Positions 36,272 through 44,106 of a stretch of DNA of 63,024 nt are shown here, in pieces. Source of the DNA: Promethearchaeota archaeon Loki_b32 (GTDB lineage: Archaea; Asgardarchaeota; Lokiarchaeia; Sigyniarchaeales; SOKP01). The stretch spans positions 1 to 63,024 of the forward strand of contig NJBH01000021.1 in assembly GCA_005223125.1 (NCBI GenBank), given 5' to 3'. The translations under genes and the position numbers were made by a program. Under the pieces are notes generated by a model that was not told the origin of the DNA, searched no databases, and saw only the letters and a program-made list of their open reading frames with translations. The first letter of the stretch is position 1. Each line of letters starts with the position of its first letter.

Positions 36272-36778
36272 ATGATGGATAACCAAAAAGATAAACGTCA
36301 AAATGATAAAAAAGTAATTATCAATTGGTTAGCACATCATAATCCAAATCGCAATGATTTCGATGATCACGTAATTTATATATTTAACCATGCTATATGT
36401 TTAGGATGTTTTGCTTTTCTTTTAGGAGCTACTGTCGCGTTAATAATAGGAAATGGATTTTATTTTTACATTATAAATTTTATTAGTCTGCCTATTACTC
36501 TCATGTTCTTCTTGTTATGTTGGAGCCCCTCAATTTTCCAGTATTTAATTCAAATAATAAGAAATAAGCCATTCAAAAATCGAAGAGTAAAATTCCTATG
36601 TCGTGTACTTTACCCAATTGGGAGTATCATATTTGTATTTAAATCTCCATTCTGGGGTCTAGGTATTTCTATTGCTGCTGGTTATATGATAATAGGTATT
36701 AGAAAAATATTCTATAAAAACAAAACTTTAATCTCAAAACGTAAATTAAGAAATCAAAATTTTACTCCAGAAATCTAA
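36272..36778 (+). CDS. DUF2085-like small membrane protein
   Basis: 168 residues with four to five hydrophobic segments. The N-terminal region HHNPNRNDFDDHVIYIFNHA, followed by ICLGCFAFLLGA, recalls DUF2085 proteins, which carry a conserved His/Cys pattern before the first helix and a CxGC motif. The tail is basic. It follows the zinc-ribbon membrane protein in the same direction and may be co-transcribed. Function unknown; the DUF match is by eye. Confidence 0.6.
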   Translation: MMDNQKDKRQNDKKVIINWLAHHNPNRNDFDDHVIYIFNHAICLGCFAFLLGATVALIIGNGFYFYIINFISLPITLMFFLLCWSPSIFQYLIQIIRNKPFKNRRVKFLCRVLYPIGSIIFVFKSPFWGLGISIAAGYMIIGIRKIFYKNKTLISKRKLRNQNFTPEI

Positions 36779-37034
36779 GACTTTGTCATGCGAGGCTATT
36801 TTTTTTTAGTATTGATATCAGAAAATCAACAGTTCAAATAATTAATTTTTATCTAAGATTTTAGAAGCTGATTAGTAGAATCTGATGAGAATTTAATAAC
36901 ACTTTTCTTTAAAATTAAAGAAATAAATTTATAAAATGATAACAATTTTAATAATTTCTTAACGACTATTGCTTAAAACAAAGGAAATAATAAAAAAAAA
37001 GAAAAATTAGGATTTTGTATTAAAATGGGATGAT

Positions 37035-37244
37035 TTAAAAATACTTAATTGCAAGTAAAATGTCGTCCCTTGTTATTTTCTTACGCTTTGCATGCTTCGT
37101 GAGTGTTAGGGCAGTTTTGGTAAGTTTTTCAGCGCTTTTACTCATCCAATCAACTAACTCATTAACGGCATCTCGAGCAACAATAACAGCTCCATTGTGC
37201 TTCATTAGCCGTCTGATAGGACTCCACGAAATATATTCGGCCAT
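37035..37244 (-). CDS. Archaeal histone
   Basis: 69 residues with a complete histone fold: helix 1 (SPIRRLMKHNG), loop 1, long helix 2 (RDAVNELVDWMSKSAEKLTK), loop 2 with KRKKITRDD and helix 3 (ILLAIKYF). The length and KKxTRDDI motif match HMf-type archaeal histones, which dimerise and wrap DNA. The residues before helix 2 read GAVIVARDA, aligned with GAERVSDDA of HMfB. It starts with ATG at 37244. A second copy lies 0.87 kb away within a tandem duplication. Confidence 0.95.
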   Translation of the reverse strand: MAEYISWSPIRRLMKHNGAVIVARDAVNELVDWMSKSAEKLTKTALTLTKHAKRKKITRDDILLAIKYF

Positions 37245-37338
37245 TTTTTTTTTCCTCTACTATATAGTTATTTTCTTTAATTTTTATTGAAATTTGTTAT
37301 TTTTTAAGAGTTTGTTACATACATATACATCTTTTAGA

Positions 37339-37346
37339 TATTTAAA
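37339..37346 (-). promoter_or_regulatory. Probable TATA element of histone gene 1
   Basis: On the minus strand, AAAAATC precedes TTTAAATA about 95 bp before the histone ATG. The same sequence is preserved in the duplicated copy at 38240-38247 within an otherwise diverged leader, supporting a BRE/TATA role. The position implies a long 5' leader of roughly 65-70 nt. It could instead be conserved only by recent duplication. Confidence 0.45.
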
Positions 37347-37907
37347 GATTTTTATTCATACATAGTTTTATGGAGAAAAAAATAGAAACAATTGAACGAC
37401 AAAATTCGGAATTAAGAAGATGATCAATCTCGTGAAAGTTAAGATTTTTTCATGGAAATTATTATTTCTGCTTGAAATTGAAACTGTGTATTATATTATC
37501 TTTTCAATTTTCTGTCAGTTATGCAAAAAAAGTAAAATTGAAAAAAATAAAGAAAAAATAATCAAATTGTGAAACGTAAAATTATCTTTTTTTTAAGAAT
37601 CTGTGACATAAAAACTGATATTTTCATATTAAAAATTAGAGCGATAGAGTCATTAACATTAAAGAATTAGGGATAAGTATTCTGTTAATAAACTCTTCCT
37701 CAGTAAAAGATGCTTTTTCAATCAACCCCTCATATTCAAAGAAACTAGTTGCCCAGTAAATTCCGTATTATATTATTTGTATAAATTTAACTATTTTGTT
37801 AGGAAAAGATTATCAACTAAAAAATCAAGAATAGAAAAAAAAAGAAAAAATTATAAGATTTTTATAGGTTCATTAATTTCCTCGAAGGCTTGGCTGAACC
37901 AAAAAAG

Positions 37908-38147
37908 CTAAAAATACTTAATTGCAAGTAAAATGTCGTTCCTTGTTATTTTCTTACGCTTTGCATGTTTTGTGAGTGTTAGGGCTGTTTTGGTAAGTTT
38001 TTCAGCGCTTTTACTCATCCAATCAACTAACTCATTAACGGCATCTCGGGCAACAATTTTAGCTGGCGAATAAGAGTTTTATTAACCTAAAGCTCCATTG
38101 TGCTTCATTAGCCGTCTAATAGGACTCCAACTAATATAATCTGACAT
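37908..38147 (-). pseudogene. Histone gene 2, interrupted by a 30-nt in-frame insertion with two stop codons
   Basis: ATG at 38147 gives MSDYISWSPIRRLMKHNGA (19 codons, ending in GCT). A 30-nt segment with tandem TAA TAA at codons 22-23 follows. Then, in the same frame, KIVARDAVNELVDWMSKSAE continues through TRNDILLAIKYF to TAG at 37908-37910. Removing exactly 30 nt restores a 69-residue histone differing from copy 1 by only four residues (A2S, E3D, V20K, D/N in the third helix). No other defect is present. It may be a recent pseudogene, or expressed through an unusual step such as intron removal or ribosome bypass. Call depends on expression data. Confidence 0.75.
38061..38090 (-). other. 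30-nt insertion flanked by AGCT direct repeats, hairpin-forming
   Basis: AGCT lies at 38061-38064 and 38091-38094, so the insert is one unit of a 4-bp direct-repeat-flanked block. In coding orientation a GCT codon (codon 19) precedes it and an identical GCT (codon 29) ends it. Between them lie TTA GGT TAA TAA and a potential hairpin with stem AATAA/TTATT, loop AACTC, and an outer GG/CC pair. Matched codons around a stop-containing hairpin are the layout of known ribosome-bypass elements; a repeat-flanked insertion is the simpler explanation. Confidence 0.7.
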
Positions 38148-38239
38148 AATAAATTTTTCCTCCACGTTTTTTTATTTTTGATTTTAATTTTTAATTTTTG
38201 ATTAAATTAAATTAACTAAATATATATAGATCTTTTGTA

Positions 38240-38247
38240 TATTTAAA
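38240..38247 (-). promoter_or_regulatory. Probable TATA element of histone gene 2
   Basis: TTTAAATA (minus strand) preceded by AAAAATC, at the same place relative to the start codon as in histone gene 1. It is intact despite divergence of flanking bases, so the second copy may still be transcribed. Confidence 0.4.
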
Positions 38248-38671
38248 GATTTTTATTCATACTTAGTGTAATAGAAAAAAAAATAAAAAAGATCAAACGA
38301 CAAAATTCGAAATTATAAAAATATTCAATCTCGTGTAAGTTAGAACATTTTCATGGAATTATTATTTCTGCTTGAAATTGAGACTTTGAATTATATTATC
38401 GTTTCAAAATTCTCTCAGATATGCAAAAAAGATGATGGTGAAAAAAACAAAGGAAAAATAATCAAATAGTGAAACACAGGATAAATAAATTTTTGAAGAT
38501 CTACTATATGATTTAATTTTAAAATTAGGGACTATAGCTTCTTTAAGATTAAATTACTCTATCATATTGAAAAAATTGAAGAAAATTTTAATGTAATACC
38601 ATTTAACTTAATCAATTTTTAATTGAAAAGAAAATTCAATTAAATTATTACAGTTAAGAATTTAAGTACAC

Positions 38672-39115
38672 TTAATATCTTGGTAAATCTTTCGTTTCTT
38701 GATAATATGATTCGATACCTATTTCTTTCATTCGATTATTAATTTGAATCCATCTTTGCTTAAGATGGGAATCAAAATTAGTTTTTTCGCAAGGAAACTC
38801 ATCACATTGGAAGCAAAAATCTACACCTTTATCTTCATAACAGTCTCTAACACCACAGTCAGGATACAAGCAAGAACCTTTTCTACATCCAAGACAATTC
38901 TCTTCTGTTAAATAAGTGAGTAATGCTTTGAAAGAAGGATATTCTTTAAATATCGGGAGGAATGATGAAAATCTTTCAGCGTATATATCGAAGGACCCTA
39001 ATAGCTCTTGAAGTTTAACACTACTTTTTCTTATTCCACCTTCAGAGTTAGCAAAACATTTATAACAATTAAGCCCACATGGGGCAAGCTTGTTTAATAT
39101 ATCTTTATATTCCAT
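38672..39115 (-). CDS. DUF3795 cysteine-rich protein
   Basis: 147 residues with the DUF3795 pattern: LAPCGLNCYKCFANSEGG at the N-terminus, CLGCRKGSCLYPDCGVRDC in the middle and FCFQCDEFPCEKT near the C-terminus. The many paired Cys suggest zinc or cluster binding. The family is common in archaea and anaerobic bacteria, with no assigned reaction. It stands alone, with no operon partner. Confidence 0.85.
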   Translation of the reverse strand: MEYKDILNKLAPCGLNCYKCFANSEGGIRKSSVKLQELLGSFDIYAERFSSFLPIFKEYPSFKALLTYLTEENCLGCRKGSCLYPDCGVRDCYEDKGVDFCFQCDEFPCEKTNFDSHLKQRWIQINNRMKEIGIESYYQETKDLPRY

Positions 39116-39238
39116 TTTCTTTTCTTATTTCATTTTTTTTCTTATTTTATACGTGAGTAATTGAAATATTCACAAGAAGATTTACCTTGTCTATAGAAGA
39201 TTTTAAATAGGTAAATTAAAAATATTGTTTTAATCTTT

Positions 39239-40240
39239 TTACCAGACGTTTTGTTCGTAATTACAATTTTGACATTCAACAGACTCGTTTTTTTGAGGAA
39301 AATACGGAAGAATTGCTCCACAATTCTTACACTCTAAATCATGAACTTTATCTTTAGAGTTTACAACTCCATTCAATATCAAAAATTGTTTGAAATCATT
39401 TGTAACTTGGGTTAAAAAGGATATTAATAGATATTGATTTGGTGATGAAGCTATTATTTCAATTTTATTTGACACTATTCGTCCGACTGCTAGAATATCT
39501 TCTTTAATTACAGATTCCGTACCAAAATACCATAATATTCTTTTTTCAACATCTTTAGCAACTAACTGAAAATTATGGATTGAAAAAAGTTGTTCTAAAA
39601 TGTCATAAATTATTTCAGAATGTACTTGGTGCTCAATTCCGATGCCCATACTCTTAATAACTTTCTTAATTCTCGGTTGTTGTGAGAATTCTCTTATGTA
39701 ACTTGAAGGAACTACTTTAGGCTCAATTGATATTTTATCAATAGATATTTCTACTGGTCTTGAATCCAATACTCTAACGGTATCTTTATTATTTACATAA
39801 GTAACAATTGTTCTAAGTTCTCCTGTTTTATCTAGAGCATTTGGGGCAAGATGAAGATGAATTTGTTTACTGCTCTTTTCATTTAATTCATCGAATTCTA
39901 AATTTATTTGATTAGTATCTTCATCAGATGTCATACGAGGAATACTGATTGTAGGAGGAAAGGCTCTTATGAGTGTTAAAAATTCTGGTAACTTTATTTT
40001 AATTTTCATTTCGGTTATGGGGGCTAAACTTTGATTAACGATTAATATTGAGTATCGGAAATGACCTCCAAAAGGAGAATAAGTACACCTGCACAAAATT
40101 TTATTCTCTTGATCTACACTCTCAAATGAGTATTGATCTGCTTTTTTTCTTTTAGTATCTTCTTTCTCTTTAAAAAGTACTAAATCCTGTGTCTTGAATT
40201 GGCTTAATCCTTTCTCTTTTTTAGGCATAATATTATACAA
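39239..40240 (-). CDS. Ig-like/adaptin-appendage-like protein with C-terminal zinc ribbon
   Basis: 333 residues; ATG at 40228 is an alternative start. Residues ~55-175 read as a beta-sandwich (FRYSILIVNQSLAPITEMKI; ISIPRMTSDEDTNQINLEF; ELRTIVTYVNN), with a conserved-neighbour pattern typical of clathrin-adaptor and coatomer appendages. Residues ~205-300 form a mixed alpha/beta module (EIIYDILEQLFSIHNFQLVA; NKIEIIASSPNQYLLISFLT), like the appendage platform. The end is a zinc ribbon (CKNCGAIL..VECQNCNYE). The appendage comparison is inference from strand order only. No membrane segment, so probably cytoplasmic. Confidence 0.6.
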   Translation of the reverse strand: MYNIMPKKEKGLSQFKTQDLVLFKEKEDTKRKKADQYSFESVDQENKILCRCTYSPFGGHFRYSILIVNQSLAPITEMKIKIKLPEFLTLIRAFPPTISIPRMTSDEDTNQINLEFDELNEKSSKQIHLHLAPNALDKTGELRTIVTYVNNKDTVRVLDSRPVEISIDKISIEPKVVPSSYIREFSQQPRIKKVIKSMGIGIEHQVHSEIIYDILEQLFSIHNFQLVAKDVEKRILWYFGTESVIKEDILAVGRIVSNKIEIIASSPNQYLLISFLTQVTNDFKQFLILNGVVNSKDKVHDLECKNCGAILPYFPQKNESVECQNCNYEQNVW

Positions 40241-40359
40241 AAATTTCTTGTCATGGATTGCTGAATTGAATTTTCGGAGACTAGATAATTAATAAAATTA
40301 CATTCTGATTTAAATTTTTTTTTAACTTATATTATTTAATTATATACTTGATTGCAATA

Positions 40360-41034
40360 ATGTTTGAAGAATTAGATACTTTATTCCAAAGTCCTACAAT
40401 AAAGCCATCATTTGAAAAAGTCCATGTTATTTTAGCTTTATTTATATTTGAGGAAAATAAGGACGGTATTGGAAGATATCGTTTACAAAAAGAATTATTA
40501 ATTGGTTCTGGAACAGCAAGATCTCTTATTAAGAAATTGAACGAAATTATTAATTTTATAACAGTATTAGATGATGAAAATAAGAAAAAAGGTCATGTTC
40601 TTACTAAAAATGGTATGAATTTCCTAAAAAGAATTAAACAGAAAATCCCACTAATAGAGGGGGGAGATCCATCAGAATTAGAGGATATAATTATTAAATC
40701 AGAAGGTTTTAATCCTTGTTTTTGCTTAATAAGAAATGCTTCTAATAAAATAACAAATGGAATTGAGCAGAGAGATGCTGCTATTAAAATTGGTGGTGTT
40801 GGAGCAACTTGTTTGATCTTTAATGGTAGAGATTTAATTTTTCCTTCACAAATAATTTCTGAAAATGAAAAAGATCAAATGAGAGTTGCAAATACAACTT
40901 TCAATTATATCGTTAATCTATTTGATAAGAAAAATTCTCAATTAGAAGAAAATGATGTTGTTATTATAGGACTAGACGAGAATCCTGAAAAAGCAAGGTT
41001 AGCAGCTCTGAATGCTGCTTTAACAATATTGTAA
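40360..41034 (+). CDS. DUF4443-type winged-helix transcriptional regulator
   Basis: Start chosen at ATG 40360 (MFEELDTLFQSPTIKPSFEK) over the TTG 12 bp upstream. Residues ~15-95 are a winged helix (GRYRLQKELLIGSGTARSLI; GHVLTKNGMNFLKRI). Residues ~110-220 fit the archaeal DUF4443 domain (RDAAIKIGGVGATCLIFNGR; EENDVVIIGLDENPEKARLA). Such proteins are presumed transcription factors with an effector domain. The JAMM protease gene follows after 24 bp, so the two are probably co-transcribed. Confidence 0.8.
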   Translation: MFEELDTLFQSPTIKPSFEKVHVILALFIFEENKDGIGRYRLQKELLIGSGTARSLIKKLNEIINFITVLDDENKKKGHVLTKNGMNFLKRIKQKIPLIEGGDPSELEDIIIKSEGFNPCFCLIRNASNKITNGIEQRDAAIKIGGVGATCLIFNGRDLIFPSQIISENEKDQMRVANTTFNYIVNLFDKKNSQLEENDVVIIGLDENPEKARLAALNAALTIL

Positions 41035-41058
41035 TATAGGGGGTTAGATGTTTATCAA

Positions 41059-41550
41059 TTGAAAGTTGAAAAAGATATAATTCTATTTGTCAATCTTGAC
41101 GTTTTAGACGAAATTAAACGATGTGTTAAGAAAGCGTACCCTAATGAAGCCTGTGGCTTAATTTTTGGTACAATTCTTGAAAAAAAAAAACTCAATAGTG
41201 AAAATGAATATTCTTATCACTATTATGGTTATAAATTTGAATGTATTGAATCTTCACGAAAAAGTCCAGTTGCTTTTTTAATGGATGATTATAATAAATT
41301 AGTAGAAATCTCGAGTAAATATTCTAATGACTACAATTATCAATTACTTAGTATATTTCATTCTCATCCGGGTAGTGCTTATCCAAGTGGAGTAGATATT
41401 CCATATATGAAAAGTTATTATAAGAGTGGTATATCTAAATTTAAATATTTAATTTGGACCATTATGGATATGAATAGTGAAGAATTAAATGGGTTTATAT
41501 ATATTTTTGATGAACTTAAGCAAATATCAATTCAGATTAAAAAAGAATAA
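41059..41550 (+). CDS. JAMM/MPN+ metalloprotease
   Basis: 163 residues from a TTG start. The zinc protease motif is complete: Glu in PNEACGLIFG, then FHSHPGSAYPSGVD (HxH...S..D), one residue shorter between H and S than the usual HxHPx6SxxD. In known members this site removes ubiquitin-like proteins or cleaves peptides and cysteine adducts. A stand-alone domain of this size resembles archaeal and bacterial JAB proteins. It converges on the proteasome beta gene, with only 15 bp between the stops, which hints at but does not prove a link to ubiquitin-like/proteasome turnover. Confidence 0.88.
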   Translation: MKVEKDIILFVNLDVLDEIKRCVKKAYPNEACGLIFGTILEKKKLNSENEYSYHYYGYKFECIESSRKSPVAFLMDDYNKLVEISSKYSNDYNYQLLSIFHSHPGSAYPSGVDIPYMKSYYKSGISKFKYLIWTIMDMNSEELNGFIYIFDELKQISIQIKKE

Positions 41551-41565
41551 TCTATTAAAAAAGAA

Positions 41566-42207
41566 TCATTCCGTTTGAGAAAAACCGTTTTTATCAATTG
41601 TACATAATTGAATTTTATATCCAGAGCCAGCATCTCTTTCTCGGGAGCTAGAAATTGCTGTTTTTATAAGCTCAATACCCTTAGCTTTAGTTAAATTAGG
41701 CTTCCAGTCCGCTTCTAGCACACCAAGACTAAAAGGGCTACCGCTTCCAAATGATATAAAGCTATCCTCCTCATACAACGTACCTAGAAGATCGATCCCA
41801 TAAAGTTTTCCAGATTTTTCTTTACGTGAAAAACCGCCGATTAAGATCATTGAAACGAAAAAACTTCTGCCGCTGAATAATATATTACGACAAATGCTAG
41901 CTACATATTTTGGTTCGGGAACTCTCTCTTCCTCAACTTCTTTTAACCGAGATAATGCCTTTAATTGATTAACTACATATGAACAATCTGCCACACCCCC
42001 GGCAATAGTTGCAGCGGTATATTTATTAATTTCAAATAACTTCTGGGCTTGTTTGGACACTACGAAGGTTCCTGCAGTCGCCTGACTATCTGTGGCAACA
42101 ACTACTCCGTCTTTAATCATAATCCCGACTGTTGTTGTTCCTGTTTGAAGCATCTTCTCATATTGTTCATGATCCAATTGTTTCTTATTAAAATTATTTT
42201 CCATCAT
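41566..42207 (-). CDS. psmB: Proteasome beta subunit
   Basis: 213 residues. A propeptide of about 24 residues ends in G before the catalytic Thr (QTG|TTTVGIMIKDG). Catalytic Asp17 and Lys33 are in ATDSQATAG and KQAQKLFEI, and the SRERDAGSG segment provides the distal Asp/Ser. It forms the proteolytic beta rings of the 20S core after self-cleavage. No alpha subunit lies in the window. Transcribed divergently from the S8e gene. Confidence 0.96.
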   Translation of the reverse strand: MMENNFNKKQLDHEQYEKMLQTGTTTVGIMIKDGVVVATDSQATAGTFVVSKQAQKLFEINKYTAATIAGGVADCSYVVNQLKALSRLKEVEEERVPEPKYVASICRNILFSGRSFFVSMILIGGFSRKEKSGKLYGIDLLGTLYEEDSFISFGSGSPFSLGVLEADWKPNLTKAKGIELIKTAISSSRERDAGSGYKIQLCTIDKNGFSQTE

Positions 42208-42386
42208 TTTGCTTAGATTTAGAAACTGTTTTATTGAATAGCTAAATTAGTGATACATAATAAATAAAAATTTGTTCTATATTTATTTTACTTTAATAAA
42301 TCATAACTCACTGATATTTACAAAAAATTTTAAAGATATAATTTCTTATCTTACCTATTAAATGGAATAAGTTTGGTAATTCTTAA

Positions 42387-42764
42387 ATGGCTCGTAGTCA
42401 AGCGCGGAGTAGAAGAAAATATACTGGAAAAAAATATAAGCATTTTAGAAAGAAAAGAAAAAGAGAATTAGAACGTCCTAGAATAGCTACCATCATAGGC
42501 GAAGAGAAAAAAAAGAAAGAACGTGTCTTAGGTGGTAATATGAAGCTAAAATTATTTTCTACGAAGTTTATTAATGTAACAGATCTGAGTACAAATAAAA
42601 CTCAAAAGGTTAGAATATTAAGCTTTGAAGAGAATCTTGCTTCAAAAGATTTTAATCGAAGGCACATCCTAACAAAAGGAGCCATAGTTGAAACAGAATT
42701 AGGTAATGTAAAAATTACAAGTCGTCCTGGTCAACATGGAGTTCTAAATGGGGTTCTAGAATAA
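42387..42764 (+). CDS. rps8e: 30S ribosomal protein S8e
   Basis: 125 residues with the S8e signature: MARSQARSRRKYTGKKYKHF at the N-terminus, VRILSFEENLASKDFNRRHI in the middle and ITSRPGQHGVLNGVLE at the end. The length is normal for the archaeal short form. Shared by archaea and eukaryotes, absent from bacteria. It is a single gene with no ribosomal neighbours here. Confidence 0.96.
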   Translation: MARSQARSRRKYTGKKYKHFRKKRKRELERPRIATIIGEEKKKKERVLGGNMKLKLFSTKFINVTDLSTNKTQKVRILSFEENLASKDFNRRHILTKGAIVETELGNVKITSRPGQHGVLNGVLE

Positions 42765-42932
42765 GAATTCAAAAACATTGATTTAGAACGTTTTTCACTA
42801 CTTCAATCTTGGTACTTGATATTGAGTACCAGGTACCCCAAGTCCTTCTTTTACAGGAATTTTTTTTTACCATATAAGTAGCAGTAGAAAATTTCATAAA
42901 ACTTTTTGAAAAGGGGTAAATAGTGATCAAAA

Positions 42933-43304
42933 TTATTCTTGAATTTTAATATTCTTTACATTTGCTTTTTTACCTTCAATTATTTCTGTATTATTACTCC
43001 CACAATGAGAACACTTGAATAACTGAAGTCCGGTCAATTGTGCTTCTCGAGTCAAAGATATTTCTGAAGTTTTATTACATTCTCGACATTTGACTTTACC
43101 AGGAGTTATTTTAATTACTAATTCTGCACCTTCTGCAATTGATCCTTTCGTAGCCATTTCAAAAGATCGTTGAAGGAGTTCAGGAACTATAAGTGTTAAC
43201 TCCCCAATTTCAAGTAAGACTTCAGAAATTTTTTTAGCATTATATTTTAGTGCTGTAGCTTCAGCCACCTTAAAAATATTATAAGCAAAGGCAAATTCAT
43301 GCAT
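42933..43304 (-). CDS. hypA: HypA-like hydrogenase nickel-insertion protein
   Basis: Start set at ATG 43304 so the protein begins MHEFAFAYNIF; the Met-His-Glu start with His2 is the nickel-binding site of HypA. The upstream extension of the frame is discarded. Then come GELTLIVPELLQRSFE and a zinc site with two pairs, CRECNKT and CSHCGSN. In known systems HypA delivers nickel to [NiFe]-hydrogenase with HypB. No other hyp or hydrogenase gene is visible here. It lies 10 bp after SRP19 on the same strand. Confidence 0.9.
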   Translation of the reverse strand: MHEFAFAYNIFKVAEATALKYNAKKISEVLLEIGELTLIVPELLQRSFEMATKGSIAEGAELVIKITPGKVKCRECNKTSEISLTREAQLTGLQLFKCSHCGSNNTEIIEGKKANVKNIKIQE

Positions 43305-43314
43305 GATAGGAAAA

Positions 43315-43611
43315 TTAAGCTTTCGTGTGTAGCTTTCTAATTTCTTTAGCAACTTCAAGCAGTACTTTATTCTTTTTTTTGCCTTTTAAATCTATTAACA
43401 CTCTTCCAGCGTCATCCCACCATGTTCTAGAATATTTATAATTTCTCTCTATTTCCACATTATAACCAAGATTCCTTGCTGCTTTAGATATATCTTCTAA
43501 ACTCACTTTATCGATCGCAAATTTTTTAGAAAGTCGTCTTCCATTACTCCGGCTTCTTTTTGCATCAAAATATTGCGGCCAAAAGATAATATATGGTTTT
43601 CTAGAACGCAT
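43315..43611 (-). CDS. srp19: Signal recognition particle 19 kDa protein
   Basis: Start placed at ATG 43611 (MRSRKPYIIFWPQYFDAKRS) rather than the upstream in-frame Met. The family features are clear: FWPQYFDAKRSRSNGRRLSK, DKVSLEDISKAARNLGYNVE, YSRTWWDDAGRVLID. SRP19 binds SRP RNA helices 6 and 8 and allows SRP54 to dock, guiding proteins to the membrane. About 98 residues, archaeal size. In an apparent operon with hypA. Confidence 0.93.
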   Translation of the reverse strand: MRSRKPYIIFWPQYFDAKRSRSNGRRLSKKFAIDKVSLEDISKAARNLGYNVEIERNYKYSRTWWDDAGRVLIDLKGKKKNKVLLEVAKEIRKLHTKA

Positions 43612-43895
43612 GATTTTAATTAATATAGAAAACAAAAATATAGAATTTAATATAAAAAACCCTTAAAAGAATATAAAAATTATCAGAATAGTTAATTTGT
43701 TTTATTTTATTTGAACTTAAAGTTTTATATGGTATAATAAAAAACATAATTTTTAACGGTAAAACTCTTTTATAATATTAGTTTTACTTGTCTATACCAG
43801 CACTTTAATAAGATTAGTTATTTAATTCTTTGATTATCTCTTGATTATAAGAGATAATTGATAAAATCTTTGAAAAGAGAAGCCTGTTTAGCAAA

Positions 43896-43999
43896 GGGAG
43901 GGTGGTCTAGCTTGGTATGATACTCGGCTGGGGGCCGAGTGGTCGGGGGTTCAACGGGCTTCCCGTTTCGGGCATCCCGAAAAAATCCCCCCTCTCCCA
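43896..43999 (+). tRNA. tRNA-Pro (GGG) with an intron in the T-loop
   Basis: Acceptor GGGAGGG (43896-43902) pairs with CTCTCCC (43992-43998), discriminator A at 43999. The anticodon arm is CTCGG-CTGGGGG-CCGAG with anticodon GGG. The T stem is GGGGG (43945-43949) with CCCCC (43987-43991). The T-loop is interrupted after TTCAA: about 30 nt (roughly 43955-43984) intervene before ATCCCCC. Removing them gives a standard TTCAAAT loop. The intervening segment folds as CGGG..CCCG..CGGG..CCCG. The exact junction is ambiguous by a few bases because of flanking A residues. CCA is not encoded; a T run follows. Confidence 0.93.
43955..43984 (+). other. Non-canonical tRNA intron (~30 nt, T-loop)
   Basis: Sequence between T-loop positions 58 and 59/60 of tRNA-Pro. 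It contains CGGGCTTCCCG and CGGGCATCCCG separated by TTT, able to form one long hairpin with a 3x3 internal loop. This resembles the bulge-helix-bulge elements cut by the archaeal splicing endonuclease, but the exact motif was not confirmed. Confidence 0.8.
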
Positions 44000-44106
44000 T
44001 TTTTTTTTCAATAATTCCCAAATGACATAAATTACTTTTCCTTGAGTATCTTAATATTTTTTACAGTGTATTATTGTTAATTACTCAAAATAATTAAAAA
44101 CAGAGA

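Larger units (their letters stand above)
37035..37575 (-). repeat. Tandem duplication, copy 1: histone gene plus ~330 bp upstream
   Basis: The histone coding region and about 330 bp upstream of its start are repeated at 37908-38475. Shared upstream landmarks include TCTTTAAATAT, CGACAAAATTC, TCAATCTCGTG, a TTATTATTTCTGCTTGAAAT stretch and AATAATCAAAT..TGAAAC. Apart from this, 37245-37907 contains no gene; 37576-37907 shows nothing recognisable. Confidence 0.85.
37908..38475 (-). repeat. Tandem duplication, copy 2: histone gene plus upstream region
   Basis: Second copy of the histone unit, offset 873 bp from the first at the 3' end and 900 bp at the 5' end. The difference is explained by the 30-nt insertion in its coding region minus small indels. 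Coding differences are mostly synonymous. The rest of 38148-38671 outside the repeat has no gene. Confidence 0.85.

Noticed and set aside
38067-38090. A GT...AG spliceosomal-like intron of 24 nt in the second histone gene
   Set aside because: A GT-AG excision of 24 nt is possible and keeps the frame, but leaves two extra residues just before helix 2. Removing 30 nt gives exact alignment with copy 1, so the repeat-flanked 30-nt unit is the better description.
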